A DNA stretch of 64,000 nt from Candidatus Zhuqueibacterota bacterium (GCA_016931935.1 JAFGDW010000268.1:1-64000), one strand, 5' to 3'; counted from the stretch's first letter, positions 55,001-63,318 are shown. The notes: generated by a model not told the origin, from the letters alone. Numbers and translations are program-made.

Positions 55001-55349
55001 CACGACATGGATCGACATTGACCAATTGCTGGAGTCATTCGGCCTGAAACGCGCGGATTTGGCGGACCAGGCAGTGGTAACCACCGCCATCCATAAACTG
55101 GCTGCCCGCATGCCGACTTACATCACGCTCAAGGACGTGAAAAAACGCTGGGGCAAAGGCCAGGAGGATATTTTCCCTATCACCCAGTTCGAAAAACTCT
55201 GGGGCGACATGACCGCCCTATCCGAGCTGACATTCTCGTTTGTCGCTGTTTCCCGTCTGCGCGGGCAGCAGCTCAAAGAGCCTGCCCAGCTCGATGGTTG
55301 GTTAAGGGATGGGTCTGAGGGTCATGTGGATTCGATTTGTGCGTGGTAG
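52026..55349 (+). CDS. GHMP sugar kinase fused to a UDPGP-type nucleotidyltransferase
   Basis: The product is 1107 aa. The N-terminal half looks like an L-fucokinase-type GHMP kinase: DLTHSGWSDIFFLG (~179), the ATP-loop IPKGSRLAVSTNLLAC (~320), GGGWQDSGGVWPGIKLI (~365) and GGMSGGGMGF (~530). The C-terminal half (~735-1090) is a UDPGP-family pyrophosphorylase: VITLAGGAGSRWTKG, then MMHNVDTLGADVDP. Together they could phosphorylate a free sugar at C1 and attach UMP or another nucleotide. The order (kinase first) is the reverse of the FKP fucokinase/GDP-fucose pyrophosphorylase of Bacteroides. The sugar and nucleotide are unknown. The residue numbers are approximate. Confidence 0.75.
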   Translation: MSMLINIIRSQDKAVRDQALDAFCRNASLDQLCAECAELDSFRRSSDNLYERVRALFFLYAVYRFHIPARLPADQIGRVPFDGYTNLLQRRFEEAIDIFLGMQAKHGLSDAIASALAESYHRLGFQTLANQVRKSVRSVAGNHWMFRIGHPADQPLRIRPELLPDTGDRSNHPILRETTPVRMDLTHSGWSDIFFLGMDFPEGARVLNVSIDLCIRDISGMNKPKPPVEAYFRVIDRPVLRLVSVDLEAVAEITSLAEVFDFARDYLGLLKGAVIASGIVPPGMEGAEQPLSDVLGRLVKPGYGIEIVSQVNNIPKGSRLAVSTNLLACLISVCMRATGQTRYLTGQLEEHERRLVAARAILGEWLGGSGGGWQDSGGVWPGIKLIQGEEAAEGDPEFEISRGRLLPSHQVLTETDVSMETREQLQQSLVLVHGGMAQDVGPILEMVTEKYLLRSESEWKGRQEAIKTLDYIIGYLKSGDVHNVGLATHRNFFGPIQTIIPWASNLYTETIIDRVRSEFIDDFWGFWMLGGMSGGGMGFIFHPQKKTSAQVKLQEIMSTVKHELENGVPFAMEPVVYDFAINEKGTTAELLHHDDALMPAGYYTQAVPSLLRKEARHMSALQRAELDRFSEACNVNPQLTGMMQKLFERLLPRPDQVGAGKKTLQELLDANGFDLEQHERIKADLRSGRIGLAQNRLPIGTKIEDVSPDDVTDATYGLGTLYKKMGMEALKEGMVAVITLAGGAGSRWTKGAGVVKALNPFCKMSGKHRNFIEIHLAKNRRITRKCGTSIPHIITTSYLTHEPIADVLTRERNFGHEGQVMLSPGRFVGLRLIPMSRDLRFAWEEMPQQLLDEQAQKVRESLHQALIGWAQSMGEANDYTDNLPLQCMHPVGHWYEVPNLLCNGVLAKLLDERPQLKYLMMHNVDTLGADVDPAILGHHIDSGSSMTCEVITKRLDDRGGGLARINGQLRLIEGLALPHEKVEFELSYYNTATTWIDIDQLLESFGLKRADLADQAVVTTAIHKLAARMPTYITLKDVKKRWGKGQEDIFPITQFEKLWGDMTALSELTFSFVAVSRLRGQQLKEPAQLDGWLRDGSEGHVDSICAW

Positions 55350-55496
55350 GGATTTAGAGTATATATGATAGTGGTACCTTGAAGAGTAGTTATTCCGGCT
55401 TGTCGTTGCAGGAATCTCTTTTTAGCATAATTTTTGTCCTATGGTAAAATAAAATCAATGTAACCGTCCACAAGGTAGAAAAGCGTCTGACTAACT

Positions 55497-55589
55497 CCGC
55501 GCTTCAGCGCGGATGTGCCTAAGTCCAACAAACTGGGCTTCAGCCCTTCAACTTTTATATCCTGCTTAACGATGATGGGCTAAAAGCCC
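55497..55589. repeat. Cluster of three GGGCT/AGCCC-type hairpins
   Basis: CCGCGCTTCAGCGCGG (55497-55512), GGGCTTCAGCCC (55535-55546) and GGGCTAAAAGCCC (55577-55589) are three successive small hairpins with a shared style. They look like REP-type palindromes. No gene is present in 55350-55869. Confidence 0.6.
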
Positions 55590-55610
55590 GAAAGACAGGC
55601 TATCCTCAGT

Positions 55611-55743
55611 GGGGCTGTATCAAAAGTCAAAATTCGTATAATTTCTTCATGCTGAGCGAAGTCGAAGCATGTTATTTTATTGTAAGTTATCATCCTTCGA
55701 CAACGCTCAGGATGAAGCCTGACATGACTTTTGATACAGCCCC
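55611..55743. mobile_element. 133-bp MITE-like element with 19-bp perfect terminal inverted repeats
   Basis: GGGGCTGTATCAAAAGTCA (55611-55629) is the exact inverse of TGACTTTTGATACAGCCCC (55725-55743). Inside are two mini-hairpins: CATGCT/AGCATG around gagcgaagtcga, and CATCCT/AGGATG around tcgacaacgctc. The core CTGAGCGAAGTCGAAG recurs inverted at 37812-37827. No ORF is inside, and no clear target-site duplication is visible in the flanks. Confidence 0.75.
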
Positions 55744-55869
55744 TTAGTCAATATACATACCTTGTGAACAGTTACGTTGAATTAGTAGACAATTAGCATA
55801 ATCTCGGAACTCCACATGACTCACCCAAGTTAAATTTCGTAAACACTGCAATAATCAACAAAATTCAAA

Positions 55870-56850
55870 ATGACACCCGAACAAAAACAAACATTCACCA
55901 CCGCCTACGAGCGGGCGGTTGACCAATACATTCAATCGCGTTATGAAAAGCTAAAACCGTTCGTCAAACAACAGTTCGGACCGCGCGGCGCTCTGCGGCT
56001 GAACAGCAAGGCATTGGGACTGGATTTGTTGAAGAATCCGATCAACGTGTTTTGGGCGCTGCCGTACACCGGATTGCGATTAACAGGTGCACTGTGCCAC
56101 AAGGTGGGATTGAAAAAAATCAACACGGCTGTCCGCAAACTTCCCACCGGTTTTCCCACAAAAGTACAACATGAGCTTGACTGGCTGATTTATACCGAAC
56201 TGCTGGAACTGCCCTGCAAACAACGCAAACGCGAATCCCGCACCGATGCGTTGATGGAGACCATCATTTGCCAGCCGGAAGTAGAACAAATGTTTGAAAA
56301 ACCGTTGCGGGCAATTCGCCGAAAATCCAAGCATCCGAAATTCCGCGCTGAGCTGGAAGCTGCATTGCAGGAGTATGGCAGCAGTCGTATTGCTGTGTCG
56401 GATTTGGCCGGGAGTATTATTGCGCTGTCAGTCGGAGCCACGGTGTTTCACAAAATGACGCCCGGTTCGCTCGCTACCGGCACAGCCATTGCATCGACGC
56501 TGGCGTATCACGGAGCGGTTTCGAATTTTGTTTTGGGTTCCACATTGGGATCATTATATTACAGCATCTTTCCGGTGTCGGTTTCCACTGGTTTGCTGGT
56601 CGCCTCAATTGGTTCAGTCATGGCAGCATTGGCGTTGATCACATCATTTATCGGCGTTGTTGCTGATCCGCTGCAAGCCGCACTGGGTATTCATCAGCAT
56701 CGATTGCGGAAATTACTGGACACTATCCATGCTGAATTGCTCGGCATCGGCGTATCGAAGTACGAACTCAAAGACCGCTACATCGCGCGCATTTTTGATT
56801 TCTTCGATATCATCAACACCGCGGCCATGACCGCCATGCGCGCCCGTTGA
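55870..56850 (+). CDS. Hypothetical protein with a hydrophobic central region
   Basis: The product is 326 aa. I do not recognise the family. Residues 1-180 are soluble and basic (QSRYEKLKPFVKQQFGPRGA, KLPTGFPTKVQHELDWLIYT), and ~180-275 hold three hydrophobic segments (VSDLAGSIIALSVGATVF, GAVSNFVLGSTLGSLYYSI, GLLVASIGSVMAALALITSF). The C-terminal 50 residues are again polar (HRLRKLLDTIHAELLG). It is likely a membrane-associated protein. The flanking DNA is repeat-rich, so it may be a recently placed gene. Confidence 0.6.
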   Translation: MTPEQKQTFTTAYERAVDQYIQSRYEKLKPFVKQQFGPRGALRLNSKALGLDLLKNPINVFWALPYTGLRLTGALCHKVGLKKINTAVRKLPTGFPTKVQHELDWLIYTELLELPCKQRKRESRTDALMETIICQPEVEQMFEKPLRAIRRKSKHPKFRAELEAALQEYGSSRIAVSDLAGSIIALSVGATVFHKMTPGSLATGTAIASTLAYHGAVSNFVLGSTLGSLYYSIFPVSVSTGLLVASIGSVMAALALITSFIGVVADPLQAALGIHQHRLRKLLDTIHAELLGIGVSKYELKDRYIARIFDFFDIINTAAMTAMRAR

Positions 56851-56958
56851 TTAAACAGTTGCATTTTTCCAATCGGATACGTATATTTAATTTTCAAATT
56901 GTCAGTTCAATTTATAATTCCGGTCAGCACGCACATCATTTTGGGAAGAGACTGCATC

Positions 56959-57540
56959 ATGAAAACAACGAAACCGGCAAAATTGCATAAGAAATTCCGA
57001 TCGTTAATCATCACCAATACGTTCTACTTTATTTTTGGCCTGGGCATTATCGGGGTCGGAGTCTACAGCACATATTGCAATGTTATTATCGTTAGAAATG
57101 CTCGGCATACCATCGGCGTTGTCGTACGCGTGCATCGCGAGGCGATCCCCGGAAAATCTGACCCTTTGGCTATGTTTGATATTCAGTATAACGCCAACGA
57201 TTCCACATATACAACGCGAAAGAATCAAGGACAAATGCTAACGTATGTGAATGCGGATTCAGTACCGATCATTTATGACACAACCAATCCGGTGAATGCC
57301 AATGTCGGGGAAAAGCCACACACAAATTATATACCCGGCATATTAATTATTCTGGCCGGCTTAGGATTTAGCATATTCAATATTCATCATTACATAAAAA
57401 ATTTCAAAAAACTCCGAAATAAAAAAATGTTGTTCCATAACATAAAGTTTTCCAAAGCAACTGTTGATCCGGGTTTTGGGAAATGTCATGCAATACTATT
57501 TCGTATTATGCTATCGAAGGTCCTGCCGTTTTTGAGATAG
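56959..57540 (+). CDS. DUF3592-like membrane protein
   Basis: The product is 193 aa from ATG 56959 (GGGAAGAG upstream); the longer reading lacks a ribosome site. There are two membrane helices, ~17-38 (IITNTFYFIFGLGIIGVGVY) and ~120-140 (YIPGILIILAGLGFSIFNI). Between them is a beta-rich domain with FDIQYNANDSTYTT and ADSVPIIYDTTNPVNANVG, the usual DUF3592 wording. Function is unknown. Confidence 0.7.
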   Translation: MKTTKPAKLHKKFRSLIITNTFYFIFGLGIIGVGVYSTYCNVIIVRNARHTIGVVVRVHREAIPGKSDPLAMFDIQYNANDSTYTTRKNQGQMLTYVNADSVPIIYDTTNPVNANVGEKPHTNYIPGILIILAGLGFSIFNIHHYIKNFKKLRNKKMLFHNIKFSKATVDPGFGKCHAILFRIMLSKVLPFLR

Positions 57541-57556
57541 AGATTGTCTGGAAATT

Positions 57557-57589
57557 ACAAACCAGGTAGTTACAAAATAAATGGTTTGT
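57557..57589. repeat. Degenerate ACAAACCA hairpin
   Basis: ACAAACCA (57557-57564) and TGGTTTGT (57582-57589) form an 8-bp stem. ACAAACCAGGTA matches the left arm of the acnA hairpin, but the right arm has decayed. Confidence 0.5.
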
Positions 57590-57730
57590 GTGGGCCAGTA
57601 CTTTTTTTACATCTTATAAATTCTGTTGCGGCACGAATTAGAAAATTATATCAGTCAGCTTTCAAATCCGGAAAAGAATTTGATTGATTCAATTTATTTT
57701 GAATTCAAAGTGGTTTTTAATTCGTTCATT

Positions 57731-57763
57731 AGCGATGCAATCGCTCTGAGCGATGGCATCGCT
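57731..57763. repeat. AGCGATGC double palindrome
   Basis: AGCGATGCAATCGCT (57731-57745) and AGCGATGGCATCGCT (57749-57763) are each nearly palindromic and pair with each other at 14 of 15 positions. They lie ~130 bp before the S9 peptidase start. They could be an operator or a structural repeat. Confidence 0.5.
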
Positions 57764-57889
57764 TTACCATAATCGAAAAATTTCTCTGGATTGAGCATAA
57801 ATCAACTTCTCGCTTGCATCACGCACTACTTCCGTTTTTGAATACTCACCCATTTAAGCACTATTAAACCAATGTACAGGAGAGCAACC

Positions 57890-59917
57890 ATGCGTTGGAT
57901 ATTTTTCATGTTGATCTTAGTGTTTGCTTCGACTCAATTAGCAGCAGTAACACACCCGTTTAACGTAAATGATTTGGTTACGATGAAGCGCATTTCCGAG
58001 CCGCAGGTGTCGCCGGATGGCAAGCAGATAGTGTTCGTCGTGCGTAAAACCGATATGGAGGCGAATAAAGGCCGCACTGATTTGTGGATTGTCAATATCG
58101 ACGGCAGCAATTTACGGCAGGTGACCACCCATCCGGCAAATGATTACAATCCGCGCTGGTCGTCGGATGGCAAGGACATCTGGTTTTTATCAACCCGGAC
58201 GGACATCGCACAAATCCGTAAAATCAGCGCCAGCGCAGGTGAATCCCAGCAGATTACCGATCTCCCGCTGGATGCCAGTAATCTGATCGTATCGCCGACC
58301 GGCACACATCTCGCGTTTACAATGGATGTGTTTCCCGGAATGTCCATCACCGACACAAAAGCGAAGCTGGACGCGATCGAAAATAGCAAAGTCAGTGGTC
58401 GGATTTATGAGCAACTGTTCATCCGTCACTGGGACACCTGGAATGATGGCCGCCGATCCCATATGTTCGTCATCCCTGTCAGTGGCGGAAATCCTGTCGA
58501 CGTGATGCTGAACATGGATGCGGATACGCCATCTAAACCGTTTGGTGGTACGGAAGAAATTACATTCACTCCCGATGGCAAAAGCATCGTGTTCACGGCC
58601 AAAGATGTAGGTCGCAGCGAAGCGTGGTCAACGGATTATGATCTGTACGTGGCCTCAATCGATGGTTCGACGCCACCGCGTTGCATCACCGCGTCGAATG
58701 AAGCCTGGGACATTGGCCCGGTTTTCTCCCCGGACGGCAAAACATTGGCGTATCTGGCGATGGCGCGTCCCGGCTATGAGGCAGACCGCTATCGCGTTAT
58801 GCTATACGACTGGAAGACCGGCGCTGTAAGATCACTTACCGAAGATTGGTCACTGTCACCTTCGGAAATTTTCTGGTCGCCGGATTCCAAGAAAATTTAT
58901 GCGAAAGCCGATTATCTTGCACAGGGGGCATTATTTGAAATTGAGATCAAATCCGGCAAGCGTACGTTGGTACGCAGCGACGGAACAGTTCGTTCACCGG
59001 GATGTGCCGGGGATCGACTGGTGTTCGGTTTGGATAATTTGAAATCGCCGGTCGAGCTGTATTCCATGAAAACCAACGGCAAAGGTTTAAAGCAACTCAC
59101 CACCATAAATGCGGACAAACTGGCGACGATTCGCTTCGGTGATTATGAACAATTCACATTCGCCGGCTGGAATAACGAAACGGTGTATGGCTATCTTGTG
59201 AAACCGGTTGACTTTGATCCGGATAAAAAATATCCGGTGGCATTTCTCATTCACGGTGGACCACAGGGATCGTTTGGTAATGATTTTCATTATCGCTGGA
59301 ATCCGCAATCGTATGCTGGTGCAGGCTACGCAGCGGTGATGGTAGATTTTCATGGCTCCACTGGTTATGGCCAGGAGTTCTGCGACGCGATTCGCGGTGA
59401 TTGGGGGGGCAAACCGTTGGAAGATTTACAAAAAGGGCTTGCTGCCGCACTGGCCAAATATCCGTTTCTGGATGGCGACCATGTGGGCGCACTCGGTGCG
59501 TCGTATGGCGGCTACATGATTAACTGGATCGCCGGTAACTGGCCCGACCGATTCCGTTGCCTGGTCTGTCACGACGGCAATATCGACGAACGAATGGCTT
59601 ATTTTGATACTGAAGAGTTGTGGTTCCCGGAGTGGGATCACGAAGGCACGCCGTGGGATAATCCTGAAGGCTATGAAAAACACAATCCCGTCAATTTTGT
59701 AAAAAATTGGAAAACGCCGATGCTGGTAGTCCACGGCGGACAGGATTTTCGAGTTGCTGAGACACAGGGCTTCGGTACGTTTAATGCCTTGCAGCGTCGG
59801 GGCATTCCCAGCAAACTACTGTATTTCCCGGATGAAAATCACTGGGTGTTGAAGCCGCATAACAGTATTCTATGGCACAACACAGTAATCGGCTGGTTGG
59901 ATCAGTGGTGCAAATAG
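57890..59917 (+). CDS. S9 family peptidase, acylaminoacyl/DPP-IV-like, secreted
   Basis: The product is 675 aa from ATG 57890, just after CAGGAGAG. Signal peptide is ~1-20 (ends LAAVTHP). The beta-propeller N-terminal half has TolB-like repeats (RISEPQVSPDGKQIVFVVRK, PRWSSDGKDIWFLSTR). The C-terminal alpha/beta hydrolase (~430-670) carries S538 in GASYGGYM, Asp in HGGQDFRV and His in DENHWV. It is probably a periplasmic or surface aminopeptidase/dipeptidyl peptidase. It belongs to the same superfamily as the lipoprotein peptidase at 47.3 kb but a different S9 branch. Confidence 0.9.
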   Translation: MRWIFFMLILVFASTQLAAVTHPFNVNDLVTMKRISEPQVSPDGKQIVFVVRKTDMEANKGRTDLWIVNIDGSNLRQVTTHPANDYNPRWSSDGKDIWFLSTRTDIAQIRKISASAGESQQITDLPLDASNLIVSPTGTHLAFTMDVFPGMSITDTKAKLDAIENSKVSGRIYEQLFIRHWDTWNDGRRSHMFVIPVSGGNPVDVMLNMDADTPSKPFGGTEEITFTPDGKSIVFTAKDVGRSEAWSTDYDLYVASIDGSTPPRCITASNEAWDIGPVFSPDGKTLAYLAMARPGYEADRYRVMLYDWKTGAVRSLTEDWSLSPSEIFWSPDSKKIYAKADYLAQGALFEIEIKSGKRTLVRSDGTVRSPGCAGDRLVFGLDNLKSPVELYSMKTNGKGLKQLTTINADKLATIRFGDYEQFTFAGWNNETVYGYLVKPVDFDPDKKYPVAFLIHGGPQGSFGNDFHYRWNPQSYAGAGYAAVMVDFHGSTGYGQEFCDAIRGDWGGKPLEDLQKGLAAALAKYPFLDGDHVGALGASYGGYMINWIAGNWPDRFRCLVCHDGNIDERMAYFDTEELWFPEWDHEGTPWDNPEGYEKHNPVNFVKNWKTPMLVVHGGQDFRVAETQGFGTFNALQRRGIPSKLLYFPDENHWVLKPHNSILWHNTVIGWLDQWCK

Positions 59918-60084
59918 TGTCTCGATTAGATATAAGAACCAGTGCCGTTCATTAAGACAATTATTCAAATGAACCGAGTCGAGTTGCTTAAATGAATGGT
60001 ATTGATATAAGAATATATCCCAAATCTTAAATTTAAAACGTCCGAAAACCGCTGAAGTGGTTATTCTCCCTTTTATTTTGTAAC

Positions 60085-60112
60085 AGCACCCGGATTAAGC
60101 CTGGTGCTTTTA
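60085..60112 (+). terminator. Terminator hairpin after the S9 peptidase gene
   Basis: AGCACC (60085-60090) pairs with GGTGCT (60103-60108), with an inner GG/CC, followed by TTTT. It lies ~170 bp downstream of the stop. Confidence 0.6.
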
Positions 60113-60131
60113 CAATGACCTTTAGTACAAG

Positions 60132-60151
60132 AGCCGTTTCAACGGCTTTTC
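60132..60151. terminator. AGCCGTT hairpin with T-run
   Basis: AGCCGTT (60132-60138) and AACGGCT (60141-60147) form a tight 7-bp stem followed by TTTCT. It may be a second terminator in tandem. Confidence 0.6.
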
Positions 60152-60201
60152 TGTGCATAGATTTTTCGGATGTCAACTAAATTGATGAGTGAACATCCTA
60201 C

Positions 60202-60699
60202 ATGCATACTGAATTTGGCGCAACCTGGGGACGGGCATTGGTCGCGATGTCGATCATCGCGACCATCATTCTGATTGTGATTCCGTTTGCCGGAATGTCG
60301 ACAATACCGAATGGCGATTTCATTGGGAAAATGTTTTTGCTCGTTCTGCCACCAGTTATTTTAATCAGTGCACTAATGTTTGTCATTCGGGGATATGTGC
60401 TTACTGATGATTCCCTTCATATAAAACGGCTATTCTGGAATACAAAAATTAACCTGTCCACGCTGAAGTCGGCAGGTTTAAATCCGGTGTTGGTGAAAAA
60501 ATCGATGCGGACATTCGGAAATGGTGGATTATTTTCATTTACCGGACGATACTGGAATAAGCAGTTGGGACATTTTCGGATGTTCGTCACCAATTTTGAT
60601 CATAGTGTTGTTTTAAAATTTATGGATCGCGTCATTGTGGTATCCCCTGATGAACCTGCTATGTTCGTTGCTAAAATGAATATGTATTTGAAGAAATGA
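60202..60699 (+). CDS. Membrane-anchored bacterial PH-domain protein
   Basis: The product is 165 aa. Two N-terminal helices are ~11-33 and ~42-64. The rest is a beta-rich PH-like domain: IRGYVLTDDSLHIKRLFWNT, RTFGNGGLFSFTGRYWNKQL and FRMFVTNFDHSVVLKF. The FGNGGxF...GRYWNKxLGxFRxxVTN pattern is the signature of the bacterial PH domain family PF10882. The role is unknown, possibly a stress-related envelope protein. Confidence 0.75.
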   Translation: MHTEFGATWGRALVAMSIIATIILIVIPFAGMSTIPNGDFIGKMFLLVLPPVILISALMFVIRGYVLTDDSLHIKRLFWNTKINLSTLKSAGLNPVLVKKSMRTFGNGGLFSFTGRYWNKQLGHFRMFVTNFDHSVVLKFMDRVIVVSPDEPAMFVAKMNMYLKK

Positions 60700-60800
60700 G
60701 CACTAGCAATTGATTGTGGTCTCGTAAATTTGATTGCTTTTTTATTTCACAAAAAATCCATCCAATATTGTAATAATATTTGGAGACATCAACTGTTAAA

Positions 60801-62477
60801 ATGAAATACGTAGCCAAATCTCTTTGTATTCTCCTTTTCCTAACCGCAGTACATCTGAATGCCCAGGTCAATTTCACGCAATCCAATTTACCGATCGTTG
60901 TTATCAACACAAACGATCAAAACATCCCGTACGATGATCCCCGCATTGTGGCTGATATGGGCATTATTTATAACGGTGTTGGAGCGATCAATCATCCGGT
61001 TGATCCGCACAATAATTACGATGGGAAAATTAATATTGAAATTCGTGGCTCCAGTTCAGCGAGCTGGGCGAAAAAACAGTATGCGCTGGAAACCCAAAAT
61101 GACGATGGCAGCAACCGCAATGTATCGCTATTGGGTATGCCGGCAGAAAACGACTGGATTCTCTACGCGCCCTACTACGATCGTTCGATGATGCGCAATG
61201 TGCTTGTATATCGTCTGGCGCGCCAGATGGGTTGGTGGGCGCCGCGTACCCGTTTTTGCGAACTCGTTCTGAACGGTACATATCAGGGCGTCTATGTGTT
61301 GATGGAGAAAATTAAAATCGATAAAAATCGTGTGGATATTGCCACACTTTTACCTGAGGATACATCGGGCGTTGAATTAACGGGCGGTTATATTATAAAA
61401 ATCGACAAGGAACAATGGCTGTCGGGATTTAATTCTCCGAATCGCTCGACTCCACGCACGGTGAATCGCATCCGCTATCAATATTTCGATCCGAAAAATG
61501 ATGAACTTGTGGATGCGCAGCGGAATTATATTCGTGACTATGTATTGGGATTTGAAAGTGTGATGCTCACGGAAAATTACAACGATCCGGTCACAGGGTA
61601 TCCTGCGTATATTGATGTGGCCTCATTTATCGATTATTTTATTATTAATGAAATCAGCAAAAATGTGGATGGCTACCGGCTAAGCGCCTATTTCTATAAG
61701 GACAAAGATAGCCGGGGTGGAAAGTTGTGTACCGGACCGGTGTGGGACTATAATTTCAGTTTCGGGAATATTGGGTATTATCGCGCACAACAAATTGATG
61801 GTTGGTGCGTCATCCAATTATTTGATCAGGCCGCAGGGGATATGTGGCCGGTACCGTTCTGGTGGCCGAAATTCGTCGAAGATGAAATCTTCATGCAACA
61901 GACGTGCCAGCGTTGGAAGGAACTGCGAAAAGATGTGTTGAATCTCTCCAAAGTAATTTCTTATATTGATGCCGTCGCCGATACTTTGAACCGTGCTGTT
62001 GCACGGAATTTCCAAATCTGGCTCAAACCCGGTGATCCGCCGCCACCGGACGGTAGCTGGTGGCCACCGGACTATCCGATCAGCCAGTTCACCACCTACC
62101 AGGATGAAACTGATTATTTGAAGTCGTGGACAGCCCAACGGGTTTCCTGGCTGGATCGGGAATTCGCGCGCGTGACTCCGATTGCCACAGAACCGGCATC
62201 TACCCGTCCGGCTTCAGCGCGGATTGCGGGCATTTATCCCAATCCGTTTAATGCAACGACAACTATCCGCCTGACATTGTCCCAACCGCAGCATGTTCTA
62301 TTAACAGTGTGGAATGTCATGGGACAGCAAGTCGGTATTATTCTGGATAAAACGCTTGATTCAGGAAACTATCCGGTGAATTTCGACGCTAGTGAATTGA
62401 CTTCGGGAATTTATATGATTCGACTGGTAACTTCAGGTGGATTTTCAGATGTTGAAAAGATTGTGTTTGTAAAATAA
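60801..62477 (+). CDS. Secreted CotH-family protein with FlgD-like C-terminal domain
   Basis: The product is 558 aa from ATG 60801; a TTG at 60780 is less likely. Signal peptide is ~1-21 (VHLNAQVNF). The CotH kinase-like domain (~27-430) has INIEIRGSSSASWAKKQYAL, GMPAENDWILYAPYYDRSMM, NGTYQGVYVLMEKIKIDKNR and GPVWDYNFSFGN. The last ~80 residues are the YPNPFNATTTIRLTLS sorting/FlgD-like module also found in the 1210-aa protein. CotH proteins can phosphorylate spore-coat proteins in Bacillus; in FCB bacteria they are mostly uncharacterised surface proteins. Confidence 0.85.
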   Translation: MKYVAKSLCILLFLTAVHLNAQVNFTQSNLPIVVINTNDQNIPYDDPRIVADMGIIYNGVGAINHPVDPHNNYDGKINIEIRGSSSASWAKKQYALETQNDDGSNRNVSLLGMPAENDWILYAPYYDRSMMRNVLVYRLARQMGWWAPRTRFCELVLNGTYQGVYVLMEKIKIDKNRVDIATLLPEDTSGVELTGGYIIKIDKEQWLSGFNSPNRSTPRTVNRIRYQYFDPKNDELVDAQRNYIRDYVLGFESVMLTENYNDPVTGYPAYIDVASFIDYFIINEISKNVDGYRLSAYFYKDKDSRGGKLCTGPVWDYNFSFGNIGYYRAQQIDGWCVIQLFDQAAGDMWPVPFWWPKFVEDEIFMQQTCQRWKELRKDVLNLSKVISYIDAVADTLNRAVARNFQIWLKPGDPPPPDGSWWPPDYPISQFTTYQDETDYLKSWTAQRVSWLDREFARVTPIATEPASTRPASARIAGIYPNPFNATTTIRLTLSQPQHVLLTVWNVMGQQVGIILDKTLDSGNYPVNFDASELTSGIYMIRLVTSGGFSDVEKIVFVK

Positions 62478-62583
62478 GGTTGAATTCATTATATTGTCAA
62501 AAAGTTTACATTTTATTTTTCAATTTCCGATACACGCTGTTAGATGTAGTATACCCATCAACCGGATTCATGCATGAACCGAT

Positions 62584-62610
62584 TTCCATCATAAACCATT
62601 TATGATGGAA
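62584..62610 (+). promoter_or_regulatory. 12-bp perfect hairpin just before the DUF1579-like gene
   Basis: TTCCATCATAAA (62584-62595) pairs exactly with TTTATGATGGAA (62599-62610) around a 3-base loop, 21 bp before ATG 62632. It covers the alternative ATG at 62602 and so supports the later start. It could control translation of the gene or end the CotH transcript. Confidence 0.5.
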
Positions 62611-62631
62611 CTATTAAAAAAGGTGGTTTCT

Positions 62632-63129
62632 ATGAAAACAGCGCATCTTGTTATGATGATGCTTTTATGCTGTCCAATTCACAGCATTGCGGAGGAAATC
62701 AATATGATGGATAAATTTGAATTTCTGTTGGGGATGTGGCATTTGAAATACAATGTTCCTCAAAGCAGCCACAGTGAAGCAACGACAGGAACTGGCACAG
62801 GCACATTTAAACGGGCGCTGGATGACAAATATATCTGGTTCGATTATGAATCATTGATTGATGGCCAGACTGGTCAGGCTCATGCCGTGCTCGTGTGGGA
62901 TGAAAAGGAAAAAATCTACCGCTACTGGTGGTTCGAAAGTTCTGGTAGCTATCGACAGGCGACCTGTAATTTTCTTGATGAAAATACGCTGTTTCTTAAC
63001 TGGCACGATACATTACTGATTCAAACATTTAAAAAAATCGATGATAATACAGTTGTCCTCCACATGAAATATCCGAATGTCAACGATGGATTTGATCTGA
63101 TCCTGGAAGTGGTTATGACCAGGCAATAA
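62632..63129 (+). CDS. Secreted DUF1579-like protein
   Basis: The product is 165 aa from ATG 62632 (AAGGTGG upstream). Signal peptide is ~1-20 (MMMLLCCPIHSIAEE). The rest is beta-rich with KFEFLLGMWHLKYN, GTGTFKRALDDKYIWFDYE, QAHAVLVWDEKEKIYRYWWF, the features of DUF1579/lipocalin-like proteins (a LLGxW start followed by antiparallel strands). Ligand and function are unknown. Confidence 0.65.
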   Translation: MKTAHLVMMMLLCCPIHSIAEEINMMDKFEFLLGMWHLKYNVPQSSHSEATTGTGTGTFKRALDDKYIWFDYESLIDGQTGQAHAVLVWDEKEKIYRYWWFESSGSYRQATCNFLDENTLFLNWHDTLLIQTFKKIDDNTVVLHMKYPNVNDGFDLILEVVMTRQ

Positions 63130-63157
63130 ATTATGTATCGCCGCATTACTATGTTTT

Positions 63158-63318
63158 GCCGCTAAGGCTCGAAGGACGCTAAAAAGCACGAAGAAAGAGC
63201 TTTAAGAGATTATGGTTTTCATTTATAATAGTAACTGTGTCAACTGTAAAATAAAATCTCGATTTATAAAATATTCATTTCTTTGTATTGCTTCGTGACT
63301 TAGTGTTTTTGTGGCGAT
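63158..63318. repeat. CGCTAAGGCTCGAAGGACGC fold-back
   Basis: The left part CGCTAAGGCTCGAAGGACGC (63160-63179) is echoed in inverted form by GCTTCGTGACTTAGTGTTTT...GGCG at 63290-63316. It is an imperfect fold-back like other intergenic repeats of this window. The rest of 63130-63626 has no gene. Confidence 0.45.
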
